Source of the DNA: RYN-133 sp963754285
GTDB lineage: Bacteria; Actinomycetota; Actinomycetes; Mycobacteriales; Jatrophihabitantaceae
DNA length: 64,000 nucleotides
Reading direction: 5' to 3'
Assembly (NCBI GenBank): GCA_963754285.1
Contig: CAVWFN010000006.1
Coordinates: forward strand, 682,001-746,000
Below the pieces are notes generated by a model, which ran no database searches, was not told the origin of the DNA, and saw only the letters and a list, made by a program, of their open reading frames with translations. A program made the position numbers and the translations under genes. Numbering within the stretch: the first letter of the stretch is position 1; every line of letters begins with the position of its first letter. Of this stretch, positions 44,750-53,508 are shown piece after piece.

Positions 44750-45523
44750 GTGCACACGACTCTGTTGGTCCTAGCGGTCTTTGCGGCCTGCGTCGTCGAG
44801 TCGGTCGAAGCCTTGACGATCGTGCTCGCCGTGGGTGTGACGCGGGGTTGGCACGCCACGATGCGCGGCGTTGCGGGCGGGTTGATCGTGCTCGCCGCAC
44901 TCGTCGCAGTGTTGGGCCCGGCCATCACCGTCATCCCGATCAATGCGCTGCGCCTGGTCGTCGGCGGCCTGCTGCTCGTGTTCGGTCTCGGGTGGTTGCG
45001 CAAGGCGATCCTGCGCGCGTCCGGGCTCAAAGGACTCCACGACGAGGACGCGATCTATCTGCGCGAGCGCGAGGCCGCTGAGCAGGCGCAGCACGGCGGG
45101 CTGTTCGGTGACTCGTACGCCTTCACCCTCGCGTTCAAAGGCGTCTTGCTCGAGGGGCTCGAGGTGGTCTTCATCGTGTTGACCTTCGGCGCCAATCAAC
45201 ACAGCATTCCGCTCGCCGCCGCCGGAGCTGCCGCGGCCGTGATCTTGGTGACCGTCGCCGGGCTCGCCCTCAAGACGCCGCTGGCTCGCGTCCCCGAGAA
45301 CTCGCTGAAATTCGCGGTCGGCGTGCTGCTCACCGCATTCGGCAGCTTCTGGGGCGTCGAAGGAGCGGGGGCGTCGTGGCCCGGTAACGATGTGGCGTTG
45401 CTGCCGCTGATTGCCGGCGTGTTGGCCTTCGCACTCGGCGCGGTGTGGCTGTTGCGCCGCCTCCGATCTCGCGAGCTCAGCGACCGCGTGCACCGCGACC
45501 ACGAACCGGCGGTCGCGCGATGA
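44750..45523 (+). CDS. COG4280-like integral membrane protein with two E-x-x-E motifs
   Basis: 257 residues, about six to seven helices. Two similar halves each carry an acidic motif in a helix: VVESVEALTIVLAVG (about residues 15-29) and LLEGLEVVFIVLTFGAN (about 132-148). This resembles the REGLE logic of FTR1-type permeases and the TMEM165/UPF0016 cation exchangers, so divalent metal transport is a reasonable inference. GTG 44750 has GGGAG upstream. Its last codon overlaps the start of the next small gene by ATGA. Confidence 0.78.
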   Translation: MHTTLLVLAVFAACVVESVEALTIVLAVGVTRGWHATMRGVAGGLIVLAALVAVLGPAITVIPINALRLVVGGLLLVFGLGWLRKAILRASGLKGLHDEDAIYLREREAAEQAQHGGLFGDSYAFTLAFKGVLLEGLEVVFIVLTFGANQHSIPLAAAGAAAAVILVTVAGLALKTPLARVPENSLKFAVGVLLTAFGSFWGVEGAGASWPGNDVALLPLIAGVLAFALGAVWLLRRLRSRELSDRVHRDHEPAVAR

Positions 45524-45735
45524 GCCGCGTCACCACGGCGCTGCGTGGATTCGCCGCCTTCTGGTGGGACTTCATCGTCGGCGACGACTGGCGCATCGCG
45601 GCCGGCATCATCGTCGCCCTGGGCGCGACTGCGATATTGGCAACGACAACTGTGCCCGCGTGGTGGCTCGTTCCGGTCTTCGTCGTTGCCATGCTCACTG
45701 TGTCGCTGCGCAGCGCGCTGCGCGCAAGTCGCTGA
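45520..45735 (+). CDS. Small membrane protein coupled to the COG4280-like gene
   Basis: 71 residues with two hydrophobic segments (RIAAGIIVALGATAILATTT and AWWLVPVFVVAMLTVSL). ATG 45520 overlaps the upstream stop by four bases (ATGA), so it is almost certainly co-translated and likely acts with that membrane protein. No motif is recognised. It ends 10 bases from the convergent GGDEF-EAL gene with no hairpin between. Confidence 0.72.
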   Translation: MSRVTTALRGFAAFWWDFIVGDDWRIAAGIIVALGATAILATTTVPAWWLVPVFVVAMLTVSLRSALRASR

Positions 45736-45745
45736 CGTCTGCCGG

Positions 45746-47998
45746 TCAGCTTGCCCGAAGCGTCAGCGGAAGATGGCTCGACAGCTGATCGCCGTCGAGC
45801 GGCACCGACAGCCAGAAGCCCTGCGCACTGTCACACCCGAGCTCGGTGAGGACGCGCAACTGTGCTTGCGTCTCGACGCCTTCCCCGACGGCGGTCAGGC
45901 CCGCGGCGTGAGCCGCGCGAACGATCACCTCGAGCAGCGCTTGCTCACCGACGCCTTGCCCGGCGACGAACGTCCGGTCGATCTTGATCGCATCGACCGG
46001 CAGCAGCCGCATGCGCGAGATCGAGCTGTATCCGGTCCCGAAGTCATCGATGCTCACCGAGACGCCGAGCGATCGGATCGCTTGCAGGTGTTCTGATGCG
46101 CGCACGTCTTCACCGAGTGCTGTCTCAGTGATTTCGAGAACGAGCTGGCACGGGTCCAGACCACTGGTCTCCAGCGCATTACGGACGTCGTCGATGAGGC
46201 GTGGATTGCTGGCGTGCCGACCGGAGATGTTGACCGCGATGGTGACGTGCGGGTCGCCGAGCGCGGCGATCTGGCTCGTAGCCGTGTTCAGTACCCAGGC
46301 GTCCATGTCGCAGATCAGATCGGACTGTTCGGCGACCGGCACGAAGGTGTCGGGCGGGAGCATTCCGCGCTCGGGATGGCGCCAGCGCAGCAGAGCCTCG
46401 TATCCCTCGATACGGCGGGATTCGAGCTGGTAGATCGGCTGGTACTGCACGACGAGGTCGTCGCCGGCTATGGCTGCTCTGAGTTCACCTTCGAGCTGCT
46501 CGCGTTCGGACAGCTCGCGCCGCAGCGCATCGTCAAAGACTTCGACGCGGTTCTTGCCCGCGGTCTTCGCCCGGTAGACGGCGATGTCCGCCTCGTTGAG
46601 CAGACGCTCGGGGTTGATCTCGCCGTCCAGGCTGACCGCGACTCCGACGCTTGCGCCGATGCGCACGAGGCGGCCGTCGACAGATGGGAGCGGTTGTGCC
46701 AGCGCGGCCACGATCCTGTTCGCAAGGTCGACGGCGTCCTCTTCGCGGTCGTTGTTCTCCAACACCACGACGAATTCGTCGCCGCCGAGTCGCGCGACGA
46801 AGTCACCGGCACGGACCTCTGCGCGAAGACGTTGTGCCGCATTCCGTAGGGCTTCGTCTCCGGCAGCATGTCCGTGCAGGTCGTTGACGGCCTTGAATCC
46901 GTCCAAGTCGATGAACAACAGTGCCAACAGGCTGCCGCTGCGTTGACCGCGGGCCTGCGCGGCGTGAATCTCGGTCATCGCCTGCGCTCGGTTCGGCAAC
47001 CCGGTGAGCGCATCATGGGTCGCCTGGTAGGCAAGATCGTTCTGCAGTCGATCGCGCACGTCGTTCGCGGCAAGCACGTCGGCCATGGCCATCGTCATGC
47101 GCGTCACCACGAGCAGGAACAAGACCATCGACACGCCGACGACCGGCCACACATCCAGGTCGCCGCCGGCCAACTGCTCGACCGCCAGCACGGCGGGTGC
47201 GATGCACGTCGCCACTGCCAGCGAAACGACGCGTCGCATGCGAAGGCCCCGCACGGTCGGCTGCGCGCTCTCGGTCAACCGCGTCATGGACGGGTGCAGC
47301 GCCGCAGCCCCCCACGCCACATAGGAGACCAGCCAGATCATGTCGTATGCCGTGTTGCCGACGGTGAGCCAGAGACTGACCGCCGTCGACACGGTGTCGC
47401 CCACGATCAGCAAGCCGAAAGCAGCCATCAGCAAGCGAAACGACGTCGTGCGTCCCGCACCGCCGGTGACCATCCGGAACAACAGCGCCAGTAGCAGGAT
47501 GTCGCCGGCCGGATAGGCCACGCTGACGGCTGCTGTGAACGGCGAATAGTTGTACAGCTTCACCGTCGGATGGCCCAGCGACGCCCATGACAGGATGCCG
47601 ACGCCGATCGTCAGGATGGCGGTGTCGAGGAGCCCTGCACGGTCGTTCCGACGCCCGCCGCGACGGTGCAGCAACCAGAGGCCGACTGCAATCACGGGGT
47701 AGCCGACAAGGTAGAACGCGTCGACGAGCGATGGGTATACGTCCCGGTTGGCGATGTCGCGTTGCCAGCTGTCGACCACGTCGCCGGCCACCCACAGGGC
47801 CAGCCCGGCCAGCATGAACCACCACGGCCCGCACGCCGAGGGGCGGTTCTTCTTGAGTCCGACAAAGATCGCCACGACGCTGGACAGCCCTATCGCGATG
47901 TAAAGACCGTCCTGGGTCAGCGCATTGCTGACCAACGGGTAGCACAGCGTCGCCAGGACGCCGCAGGCGAGATACCACCGCCAGACTGTGCTACTCAT
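45746..47998 (-). CDS. Membrane GGDEF-EAL bifunctional c-di-GMP enzyme
   Basis: 750 residues. About eight to ten N-terminal helices form a membrane sensor, followed by a GGDEF domain with active site FVARLGGDEFVVVL (about residue 406) and I-site RAGD five residues upstream. The EAL domain has EALLRWRHP (about 532), EITETALGED, SIDDFGTGYSSISRM and AIKIDRTFV. Both domains look catalytically complete, so it may make or break c-di-GMP depending on signal. Its membrane part differs from that of the cyclase at 5475. Confidence 0.92.
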   Translation of the reverse strand: MSSTVWRWYLACGVLATLCYPLVSNALTQDGLYIAIGLSSVVAIFVGLKKNRPSACGPWWFMLAGLALWVAGDVVDSWQRDIANRDVYPSLVDAFYLVGYPVIAVGLWLLHRRGGRRNDRAGLLDTAILTIGVGILSWASLGHPTVKLYNYSPFTAAVSVAYPAGDILLLALLFRMVTGGAGRTTSFRLLMAAFGLLIVGDTVSTAVSLWLTVGNTAYDMIWLVSYVAWGAAALHPSMTRLTESAQPTVRGLRMRRVVSLAVATCIAPAVLAVEQLAGGDLDVWPVVGVSMVLFLLVVTRMTMAMADVLAANDVRDRLQNDLAYQATHDALTGLPNRAQAMTEIHAAQARGQRSGSLLALLFIDLDGFKAVNDLHGHAAGDEALRNAAQRLRAEVRAGDFVARLGGDEFVVVLENNDREEDAVDLANRIVAALAQPLPSVDGRLVRIGASVGVAVSLDGEINPERLLNEADIAVYRAKTAGKNRVEVFDDALRRELSEREQLEGELRAAIAGDDLVVQYQPIYQLESRRIEGYEALLRWRHPERGMLPPDTFVPVAEQSDLICDMDAWVLNTATSQIAALGDPHVTIAVNISGRHASNPRLIDDVRNALETSGLDPCQLVLEITETALGEDVRASEHLQAIRSLGVSVSIDDFGTGYSSISRMRLLPVDAIKIDRTFVAGQGVGEQALLEVIVRAAHAAGLTAVGEGVETQAQLRVLTELGCDSAQGFWLSVPLDGDQLSSHLPLTLRAS

Positions 47999-48117
47999 GC
48001 CCCGTCTATCGGCAGTTTGAGCAGAATTTCAAGCGAAATACGTCGAAATTGCGGGCTTGCCACGAGGAGCACACTGGTCGCGAGGGTGGCTCGCACGCGT
48101 GGGAGGGCGTCGTGTGC

Positions 48118-48681
48118 ATGGTCCGACGAATAGTCATTTCCAGCGTGGCGGCCACAGCGCTGTCGACGTTCGCAGCCGGGTGCACCGGCGCTTCCACCCA
48201 GGTTCGCCCCAGCTCGCGTCCTGTTTCGTCGCCGGCCTCACGTCCTGCTGTCGAGCCGCGGACGGGACGGAACCGGCGTGCGGGTGGGCAGACCGAGTAC
48301 GCACGACGGATCACTCACCGCTTGCCGGCTGACGACACCGGCATGCACGAAGCACGTGGCTGCGGTGCGAGCGACCCTGGCCGCATGGTGCAGGTGTTCC
48401 TCGACCCTGACGAACCGATTCCTCTGTGCGTGATCGTGCGGCCCGACCAGCGGTTGGAGGTGATCAACCGGATGGTCCGGGTCGTGCACGGTCGTGCCCA
48501 GCGTGGAGAAATCAGGTTCGGCCACCTGCGCCCCCAACCGCTTCCAGTCGGATCAACGCTGGTGTTTCGTCAACCATTCAAGGCTTACCTGACCTTTGGC
48601 GAACACAGCCTGTATTACCTGGGGATCCACACCTCGGTCGATCTGTGGCTGCGGCGGCCGAGCGCACGTACCTCGCCCTGA
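48118..48681 (+). CDS. Putative lipoprotein of unknown function
   Basis: 187 residues. The N-terminus VRRIVISSVAATALSTFAAG followed by Cys is a lipoprotein signal with lipobox FAAGC. The mature part has an Arg/Pro/Ser linker and then a compact domain with a Cys pair (GCGASDPGRM and IPLCVIVRPDQRL) and a beta-rich end (TLVFRQPFKAYLTFGEHSLY). I do not recognise the domain. GGGAGGG lies 10 bases before ATG 48118; GTG 48112 is an alternative start with closer spacing. Confidence 0.6.
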   Translation: MVRRIVISSVAATALSTFAAGCTGASTQVRPSSRPVSSPASRPAVEPRTGRNRRAGGQTEYARRITHRLPADDTGMHEARGCGASDPGRMVQVFLDPDEPIPLCVIVRPDQRLEVINRMVRVVHGRAQRGEIRFGHLRPQPLPVGSTLVFRQPFKAYLTFGEHSLYYLGIHTSVDLWLRRPSARTSP

Positions 48682-48725
48682 CCGTCCCTGTGTTCGCTCG
48701 GTCAGTCATTGCTGCACGCGACAAC

Positions 48726-48980
48726 TCAGCGACGCCAAGGATGAGGAGGGCTGCACGAGTGCTCAGTCGTTCGACTTCGAAATGAGTACGTCCAGGTCGC
48801 GAGTCGTTGAGTGATTCTGGGCAGGCTTTCGACATGAGCGATCCCGATGACGAGAAGGCCGGACCTCAGGTAGTTCCCGATCGCCCTGATGGCGTGGCCG
48901 GCGAGCCGGGCCCTGCAGACCGCGAGTCCGCCGAACGACGCGATGCCGAGCATGAGGACGAGTCGACCGAAGGCCGGCAA
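48726..48980 (-). CDS. Possible small membrane protein in an otherwise gene-poor stretch (48682-49122)
   Basis: The 440 bases between the lipoprotein and the DUF6458 gene hold no clear gene. The best candidate is this 84-codon TTG-started minus frame (PAFGRLVLMLGIASFGGLAV, a hydrophobic segment) with strong G/C third positions in its first 60 codons. An overlapping plus frame (48834-48989, starting MSDPDDEKAGPQ) is acidic and low-complexity with weaker third-position bias. Neither has a good ribosome site, so treat this as tentative. Confidence 0.25.
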   Translation of the reverse strand: MPAFGRLVLMLGIASFGGLAVCRARLAGHAIRAIGNYLRSGLLVIGIAHVESLPRITQRLATWTYSFRSRTTEHSCSPPHPWRR

Positions 48981-49122
48981 GAATCTTGAGTGCGGTCACT
49001 TGTTGACCGCGTCGACCGCCTTCCAGGCACACCGTTTAGGACGGCGCGAGATTGGGCAGACGTCAGGTTGGGACGCGCCCTGAACAGCGAGGGCCAGGCC
49101 ACCTATCCACCGGAGAACCCCC

Positions 49123-49365
49123 ATGCGCATCGGCGGAGCACTGATCTTGATCGCGATCGGAGCGATCATGACGTTCGCTATCAACGTCAAACACAGCCAC
49201 GGCTTCGACATCAACACCATCGGCATCATCTTGATGATCGTCGGTGCCGTCTGGGCGATCGCGGAGATCGCCTTCGGATTCTCGCGGCGCCGCACCGAGG
49301 TCGTCCAGAACGTTGGCCCGACGGGCCAGCGCACCACCTACTCCGAACCGAACCAGCCGTACTGA
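49123..49365 (+). CDS. DUF6458-family small membrane protein
   Basis: 80 residues: a first helix (IGGALILIAIGAIMTFAINV), a short loop, a second helix (IGIILMIVGAVWAIAEIAFG) and a basic, polar tail. The pattern matches the DUF6458 family common in actinobacteria, whose function is unknown. ATG 49123 has GGAG 7 bases upstream. A 15-bp hairpin closes the transcription unit. Confidence 0.87.
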   Translation: MRIGGALILIAIGAIMTFAINVKHSHGFDINTIGIILMIVGAVWAIAEIAFGFSRRRTEVVQNVGPTGQRTTYSEPNQPY

Positions 49366-49381
49366 TCGCAGCTGGGACAGT

Positions 49382-49415
49382 GCCAGCTCGCTGAGGGCGA
49401 CCTCAGCGAGCTGGC
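49382..49415 (+). terminator. Hairpin terminator after the DUF6458 gene
   Basis: A perfect 15-bp stem (GCCAGCTCGCTGAGG 49382-49396 with CCTCAGCGAGCTGGC 49401-49415) closed by a GCGA tetraloop, 16 bases after the stop. No strong U tract. Confidence 0.8.
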
Positions 49416-49488
49416 CTACAGCCATCCCCTTGACGGTTAGCCACAAATCCGAGAAGGGACATCGGTCGATATGAGTGGACACCGCAAC

Positions 49489-49525
49489 GACAACTATGGG
49501 TTGACATCGACAACCTAGGGTTGTC
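49489..49525 (+). promoter_or_regulatory. Twin palindromic operators overlapping a leaderless promoter
   Basis: Two 17-base palindromes, GACAACTATGGGTTGAC (49489-49505, one mismatch) and GACAACCTAGGGTTGTC (49509-49525, perfect), start exactly 20 bases apart, so they face the same side of the helix. TTGACA at 49501-49506 lies between them and CACACT at 49525-49530 can serve as -10. The transcript would then begin at the ATG at 49538. Autoregulation by the HTH protein is likely. Confidence 0.65.
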
Positions 49526-49537
49526 ACACTTGGTGTC

Positions 49538-49750
49538 ATGACGAAGAACCCAAGCCGTGAAGAGACGTTCGAACGGATCAAAGAGGTGCGCGCACAAGCC
49601 ATCGAGCACACTCGACGGGCGCGCGCGCTGGCGCGTGAACGGCGTGACTTGATGCAGTGGCTTCTCGATGACGGCCTTTCACAGGCGGACATCGCTCGCG
49701 AACTCGGGGTGTCGCGGCAGGCGATACAGAAGATGATGGCGCTGGCGTGA
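49538..49750 (+). CDS. Small helix-turn-helix DNA-binding protein
   Basis: 70 residues: a basic helix (FERIKEVRAQAIEHTRRARA) that could dimerise, followed by a sigma-region-4/Trp-repressor-like HTH (GLSQADIARELGVSRQAIQK, about residues 46-65). It has no effector domain, so it is probably a compact repressor. ATG 49538 lies at the predicted transcript start with no leader. The twin operators just upstream are its probable binding sites, and the hydrolase gene 50 bases downstream is a likely co-target. Confidence 0.8.
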   Translation: MTKNPSREETFERIKEVRAQAIEHTRRARALARERRDLMQWLLDDGLSQADIARELGVSRQAIQKMMALA

Positions 49751-49800
49751 TCACGCAGCTGCGCCACTGTTCGACGTGCCGTTCTGGGTAGCTTCACGAG

Positions 49801-50670
49801 GTGTTCGATGCCTTCACCCTCGACTACATACAACTCGACGACGTCACCGTCCGCGTCCGCTACGGCGGCGCCGGCTCGCCGGTGGTGCTGCTGCACGGTC
49901 ATCCGCGGACGCACACCACCTGGCACGACGTTGCGCCGAGGCTGGCAGCGCACCACTCCGTAGTGACTCCCGACCTTCGCGGCTACGGTCGCTCGACGTT
50001 GCCTCCGGACGCGCCCGGTCACGCGCAATCAAGCAAGCGAGCGATGGCCAACGACGTCGTCGCCCTGATGACGCACTTGGGACACGAGCGGTTTGCCGTC
50101 GTCGGACACGACCGAGGTTCGCTCGTCGCGTTCCGGACCGCAATGGATCATCCGGGTCGCGTCACTCATCTCGTGATCATGGACGGGCTGCCGGTCATCG
50201 AGCACCTCGAACGGACCGACGCGCGCTTCGCCGTGGCGTGGTGGCATTGGTGGTTTCTCGGTCAGACTGCCAAGCCGGCAGAGCGCGTGATCAACGCTGA
50301 TCCGGATGCGTGGTACAGCACTCCCCCTCCGGCGGTCATCGGCGAGGAGAACCATGCTGACATGTGGGCCGCATTCCATGATCCGGATGTCGTGCACGCA
50401 ATGGCCGAGGACTATCGCGCAGGGCTTGGCATCGATCGCGATCATGACGCCGCCGACCGCCGCGCCGGCCGACAAGTCGAGTGTCCGATGCTTCTCCTGG
50501 AATCGGCGCATGACGATCTCGATCTGCACGGCGATCCCGCGGCCATTTGGGCACCCTGGGTGAGTGGCCCGGTCAACCATCTCGTGATTGACAGCGGTCA
50601 CCACCAGGCGGAGGAAGCACCCGAACAAGTCGCCGACGCGATCCGTCGCCACCTGTCGTGCGACCCCTAG
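49801..50670 (+). CDS. Alpha/beta hydrolase, haloacetate dehalogenase-like
   Basis: 289 residues. Oxyanion loop LLHGHPRTHTTWHDVAP, nucleophile elbow VVGHDRGSLVAF (Asp nucleophile, as in haloacetate dehalogenases and epoxide hydrolases), the cap-domain Trp/His cluster AWWHWWFLG resembling the halide pocket of fluoroacetate dehalogenase, and the catalytic His in SGHHQAEEAPEQV. It would cleave C-halogen or epoxide bonds through an aspartyl ester. GTG 49801 follows the small HTH gene by 50 bases, and the two may share its promoter. Substrate is inferred only. Confidence 0.82.
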   Translation: MFDAFTLDYIQLDDVTVRVRYGGAGSPVVLLHGHPRTHTTWHDVAPRLAAHHSVVTPDLRGYGRSTLPPDAPGHAQSSKRAMANDVVALMTHLGHERFAVVGHDRGSLVAFRTAMDHPGRVTHLVIMDGLPVIEHLERTDARFAVAWWHWWFLGQTAKPAERVINADPDAWYSTPPPAVIGEENHADMWAAFHDPDVVHAMAEDYRAGLGIDRDHDAADRRAGRQVECPMLLLESAHDDLDLHGDPAAIWAPWVSGPVNHLVIDSGHHQAEEAPEQVADAIRRHLSCDP

Positions 50671-50767
50671 TCCATCTGCAGGATGAGCTTGCGTCCGACG
50701 CGATCTTCGCCGGCGAACGGACCAAGGGCTACGCTCGCGCTGAGCTGTCCACCCCGGGGGTTACGCG

Positions 50768-52576
50768 ATGATCGGTCGACGGACGTTGGCGACGGCCGGT
50801 GTGGCGGTCCTGGGCATTGCCTCCAGTACGGCCGCACTCGCAGCGCCTTCGAATGCCGCACCGAACGCGGGATCGCATTGCGGTGCCGGGGCGCACACGC
50901 TGTCGCACTACCGCGATCACGTGTATCCCGAGACGGGTAATGGCGGCTACCGCAGCGTGCACACGGCGGTGCACATGGTCTACGACGCCGTGTCGAACCA
51001 GTTCCTCACCGGCAATCACGTCGTGCTCACCGATGTGGCGACACGCTGTCTGACCAGCTTCAGTCTCGACTTCGAACGGCATTCACCGTTCGCGGGCGGC
51101 CCGTCGATGTCGGTCGTCTCGGTGCGGGTCAACGGCAAGCCTGCGACCTATCGCTTCGTCCAACCCACGTATCCCGGTGACCCGAAAGGTCAGGCTGACC
51201 CGAATCCGCGCGCACACGAGGCGTCACAGAACGCGATTGTGGGCGGCCCTCATCACAATCCGTTGCCGCCGGCCTGCGCACCCGAGGTGGGGCCGAACGC
51301 CGGCGTTGATTCGCTCGACGGCACGCAGTGCCCGAAGAACAAGTTGGTGATCACGCCGGGGCATCGACTGGCTTCGGGTGCGCGATTCACGGTCACGGTC
51401 GCGTACACGGGCCGGCCGGGCGTGCACGAGGACGGCGACGGCACGACCGAGGGCTGGTTCCGTTCGAACAAGCCCGCAGGCGACGGCGGGTTCGTCACCA
51501 CCGAGCCGGTGGGCACCGAGGACTGGATGCCGCTCAACGACCATCCCAGCGCGAAACCGACCTACGACTTCTACGACACGGTGACGGCCGGACGTACCGC
51601 TCTTGCGAATGGGATCCTGCGCTCCGAGCGGCACAACGCACCGAACTCGCAGTTCCCGAAGGGGTCGACGACCTGGCATTGGCACATGGCATCTCCGGTG
51701 CCGAGCTATCTCGTGGAGGACAGTGTCGGGGCGTACAACCTCACCGAGCGGACGAGCGCGAACGGCATTCACTTCTACGAGGCGCAGGCGTCCTCGTTGA
51801 GCGCCGCACGGCGCAAGGCCAATCGGGCGATCATGAACAAGCAGCCCGACATCACCGAGTTTCAGAGCCAGTTCAACGGCGCCTATCCGTTCGCGTCCGC
51901 GGGGGTGGTGGTCGGGCGTCCGGCCGCCAGCTTCGAGGAAGAGATGGAAGGCATGATCACGTTTGCGGGCGGCCGGATCGATCTCGACACCCTCAATCAC
52001 GAGAACATGCATCAGTGGTGGGGCGACAACGTCACCGAGTCGAACTACAACATGACCTTCTTCAAGGAGGGCTTCGCGACTCTTGGCGAATTCCTCTTTC
52101 ACGCGCGGAACGCGGCGACCGCCGCCGGCGGGCTGTTCACCAAGGCCGGCCTGGCCGCGTTCAACCGAAGCCTGGTCAAGCAGTTCAACCAGCGCTACGC
52201 GAACGCCAAGCTGTGGTCCGGCGCTCCCTCGGACCCCACGCCCGCGACCCTGTTCGACGACTCGTCCACCTACGAACGTCCTGGCATCGCCTACATCGCG
52301 TTGCGCCAAATTCTCGGCTCGACGCGATTCACGCGAACGATGATCTCGATGCAACGTCACTACGGTGGGCGCACGATCGACGAAGATCAACTCGAAGCCG
52401 CGTTCGCGCACCACATGCCGACGCGCAGTCACGCGTGCATCGCTCGGCTGCACACCTTCTTCAAGCAGTGGTTCGACACGTCGTATCCGGCTGGCTCCGG
52501 CGCGAAGCGCCCGAGCGTCACCGGTCCGGGTCTGAACGGCGGCGGCTTCTACGGCTCCAACGGGCGCTGCGGTTAG
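50768..52576 (+). CDS. Secreted M1-like zinc metallopeptidase
   Basis: 602 residues with a signal peptide (RRTLATAGVAVLGIASSTAA, cleaved near ALAAPS). The N-terminal beta domain typical of M1 enzymes is followed by the zinc site HENMHQWWGDNV (HExxH, about residue 410) and FFKEGFATLGEF carrying the third ligand Glu (about 431). The exopeptidase GAMEN motif is replaced by SFEEEMEGMITF, so substrate handling may differ from classic aminopeptidase N. Several Cys pairs suit an extracellular protein. GGGGG lies 7 bases before ATG 50768. Confidence 0.88.
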   Translation: MIGRRTLATAGVAVLGIASSTAALAAPSNAAPNAGSHCGAGAHTLSHYRDHVYPETGNGGYRSVHTAVHMVYDAVSNQFLTGNHVVLTDVATRCLTSFSLDFERHSPFAGGPSMSVVSVRVNGKPATYRFVQPTYPGDPKGQADPNPRAHEASQNAIVGGPHHNPLPPACAPEVGPNAGVDSLDGTQCPKNKLVITPGHRLASGARFTVTVAYTGRPGVHEDGDGTTEGWFRSNKPAGDGGFVTTEPVGTEDWMPLNDHPSAKPTYDFYDTVTAGRTALANGILRSERHNAPNSQFPKGSTTWHWHMASPVPSYLVEDSVGAYNLTERTSANGIHFYEAQASSLSAARRKANRAIMNKQPDITEFQSQFNGAYPFASAGVVVGRPAASFEEEMEGMITFAGGRIDLDTLNHENMHQWWGDNVTESNYNMTFFKEGFATLGEFLFHARNAATAAGGLFTKAGLAAFNRSLVKQFNQRYANAKLWSGAPSDPTPATLFDDSSTYERPGIAYIALRQILGSTRFTRTMISMQRHYGGRTIDEDQLEAAFAHHMPTRSHACIARLHTFFKQWFDTSYPAGSGAKRPSVTGPGLNGGGFYGSNGRCG

Positions 52577-52628
52577 CCAGTGCGTTCGAGCCTGGCAAAG
52601 GTTGGGTCGCAAGGGCTACGTTTCGCGC

Positions 52629-53411
52629 ATGCCGTCGTCGAAATACCTCTATGACCAGGCGTGGGAGGGCGAGCGGAAGCGGTTGGCGGGCCTCGAAAGC
52701 TTGTGGGATTCGGGAACCCGAATCGAGCTCACCGCGGCCGGCCTTGCTGCGGGCGCGCACGTTCTCGAGGCCGGGGCTGGTGGCGGGTCGATCGTCGAAT
52801 GGCTCGCCTCGGTGGTCGGCGCTGATGGCAGGGTCCACGCGGTCGATCTCGATGTGCGCTTCGTCGAACCGATGCAATCGTCAGTGGTTCGGGTTGAGCA
52901 GCTCGACCTCGTCTCCGGTGATCTGCCCGAAGCCGAGTTCGATCTGATCCATTCTCGCCTCGTTCTCGAGCACTTGACCGAACGCGACCTCGTGCTGGCG
53001 AAGCTGGTGCGTGCGCTGCGCCCGGGTGGAACGTTGGTCGTCGAGGATTACGACTGGACGGCCTTCGGGATCGAGTCGGCAGACGACGTCGAGCAACGTG
53101 GCGCCGACGCGATCCTGACGCTGATGGCCGCGGCCGGGTTCGATTCGACCTACGGACGCAAGGTCGCTGGGGCCATGGCCGCTGCCGGCCTGCACCGCAT
53201 CGAGGGACGCGGCCGATCGTTGATCATCGACTCGAGCCACCCGGGGTTCGCCTTCTTCCGGCTGTCCTTCGACCAGCTCGCGCCACAAGCCGTCCAAGCC
53301 GGACTGCTCTCCTCGGACGACGCTGACGTTGTAGGCGAACGTTTGCGCAGCAGCGCGCTGCGGGTCATCACGCCGACGTTGGTGGCGGCGATCGGTCACC
53401 GGCACGCCTGA
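52629..53411 (+). CDS. Class I SAM-dependent methyltransferase
   Basis: 260 residues. The SAM-binding motif I HVLEAGAGGGSIVEWLA (about residues 43-60), the acidic end of strand 2 (RVHAVDLDVRFVEPM), motif II FDLIHSRLVLEHLTER and GGTLVVEDYDW are typical. The segment QAWEGERKRLAGLESLWD before motif I is seen in actinobacterial small-molecule methyltransferases. ATG 52629 is taken because the upstream in-frame extension to 52602 is short and overlaps poor sequence. It stands alone after the peptidase gene. Substrate unknown. Confidence 0.85.
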   Translation: MPSSKYLYDQAWEGERKRLAGLESLWDSGTRIELTAAGLAAGAHVLEAGAGGGSIVEWLASVVGADGRVHAVDLDVRFVEPMQSSVVRVEQLDLVSGDLPEAEFDLIHSRLVLEHLTERDLVLAKLVRALRPGGTLVVEDYDWTAFGIESADDVEQRGADAILTLMAAAGFDSTYGRKVAGAMAAAGLHRIEGRGRSLIIDSSHPGFAFFRLSFDQLAPQAVQAGLLSSDDADVVGERLRSSALRVITPTLVAAIGHRHA

Positions 53412-53435
53412 CGAGCGTCCGATGTCGGGGGCAAC

Positions 53436-53491
53436 TTGACTCGTGCCCGTGTTGTCCGATTATCCTACTTTGTCGATCTGACTACTAGGAT
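53436..53491 (+). promoter_or_regulatory. Candidate promoter and operator of the MHS transporter gene
   Basis: TTGACT (53436-53441) and TATCCT (53461-53466) are a possible -35/-10 pair, although the 19-base spacing is long. An inverted repeat ATCCTACT (53462-53469) / ACTAGGAT (53484-53491), with one mismatch, overlaps the -10 and could be a repressor site. The regulator is not in the window. Confidence 0.35.
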
Positions 53492-53508
53492 TATGAGGAC
53501 GCACTCCG

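Noticed and set aside
48834..48989. Acidic plus-strand ORF beginning MSDPDDEKAG
   Set aside because: Low complexity, weaker third-position bias than the overlapping minus frame and no clear ribosome site.
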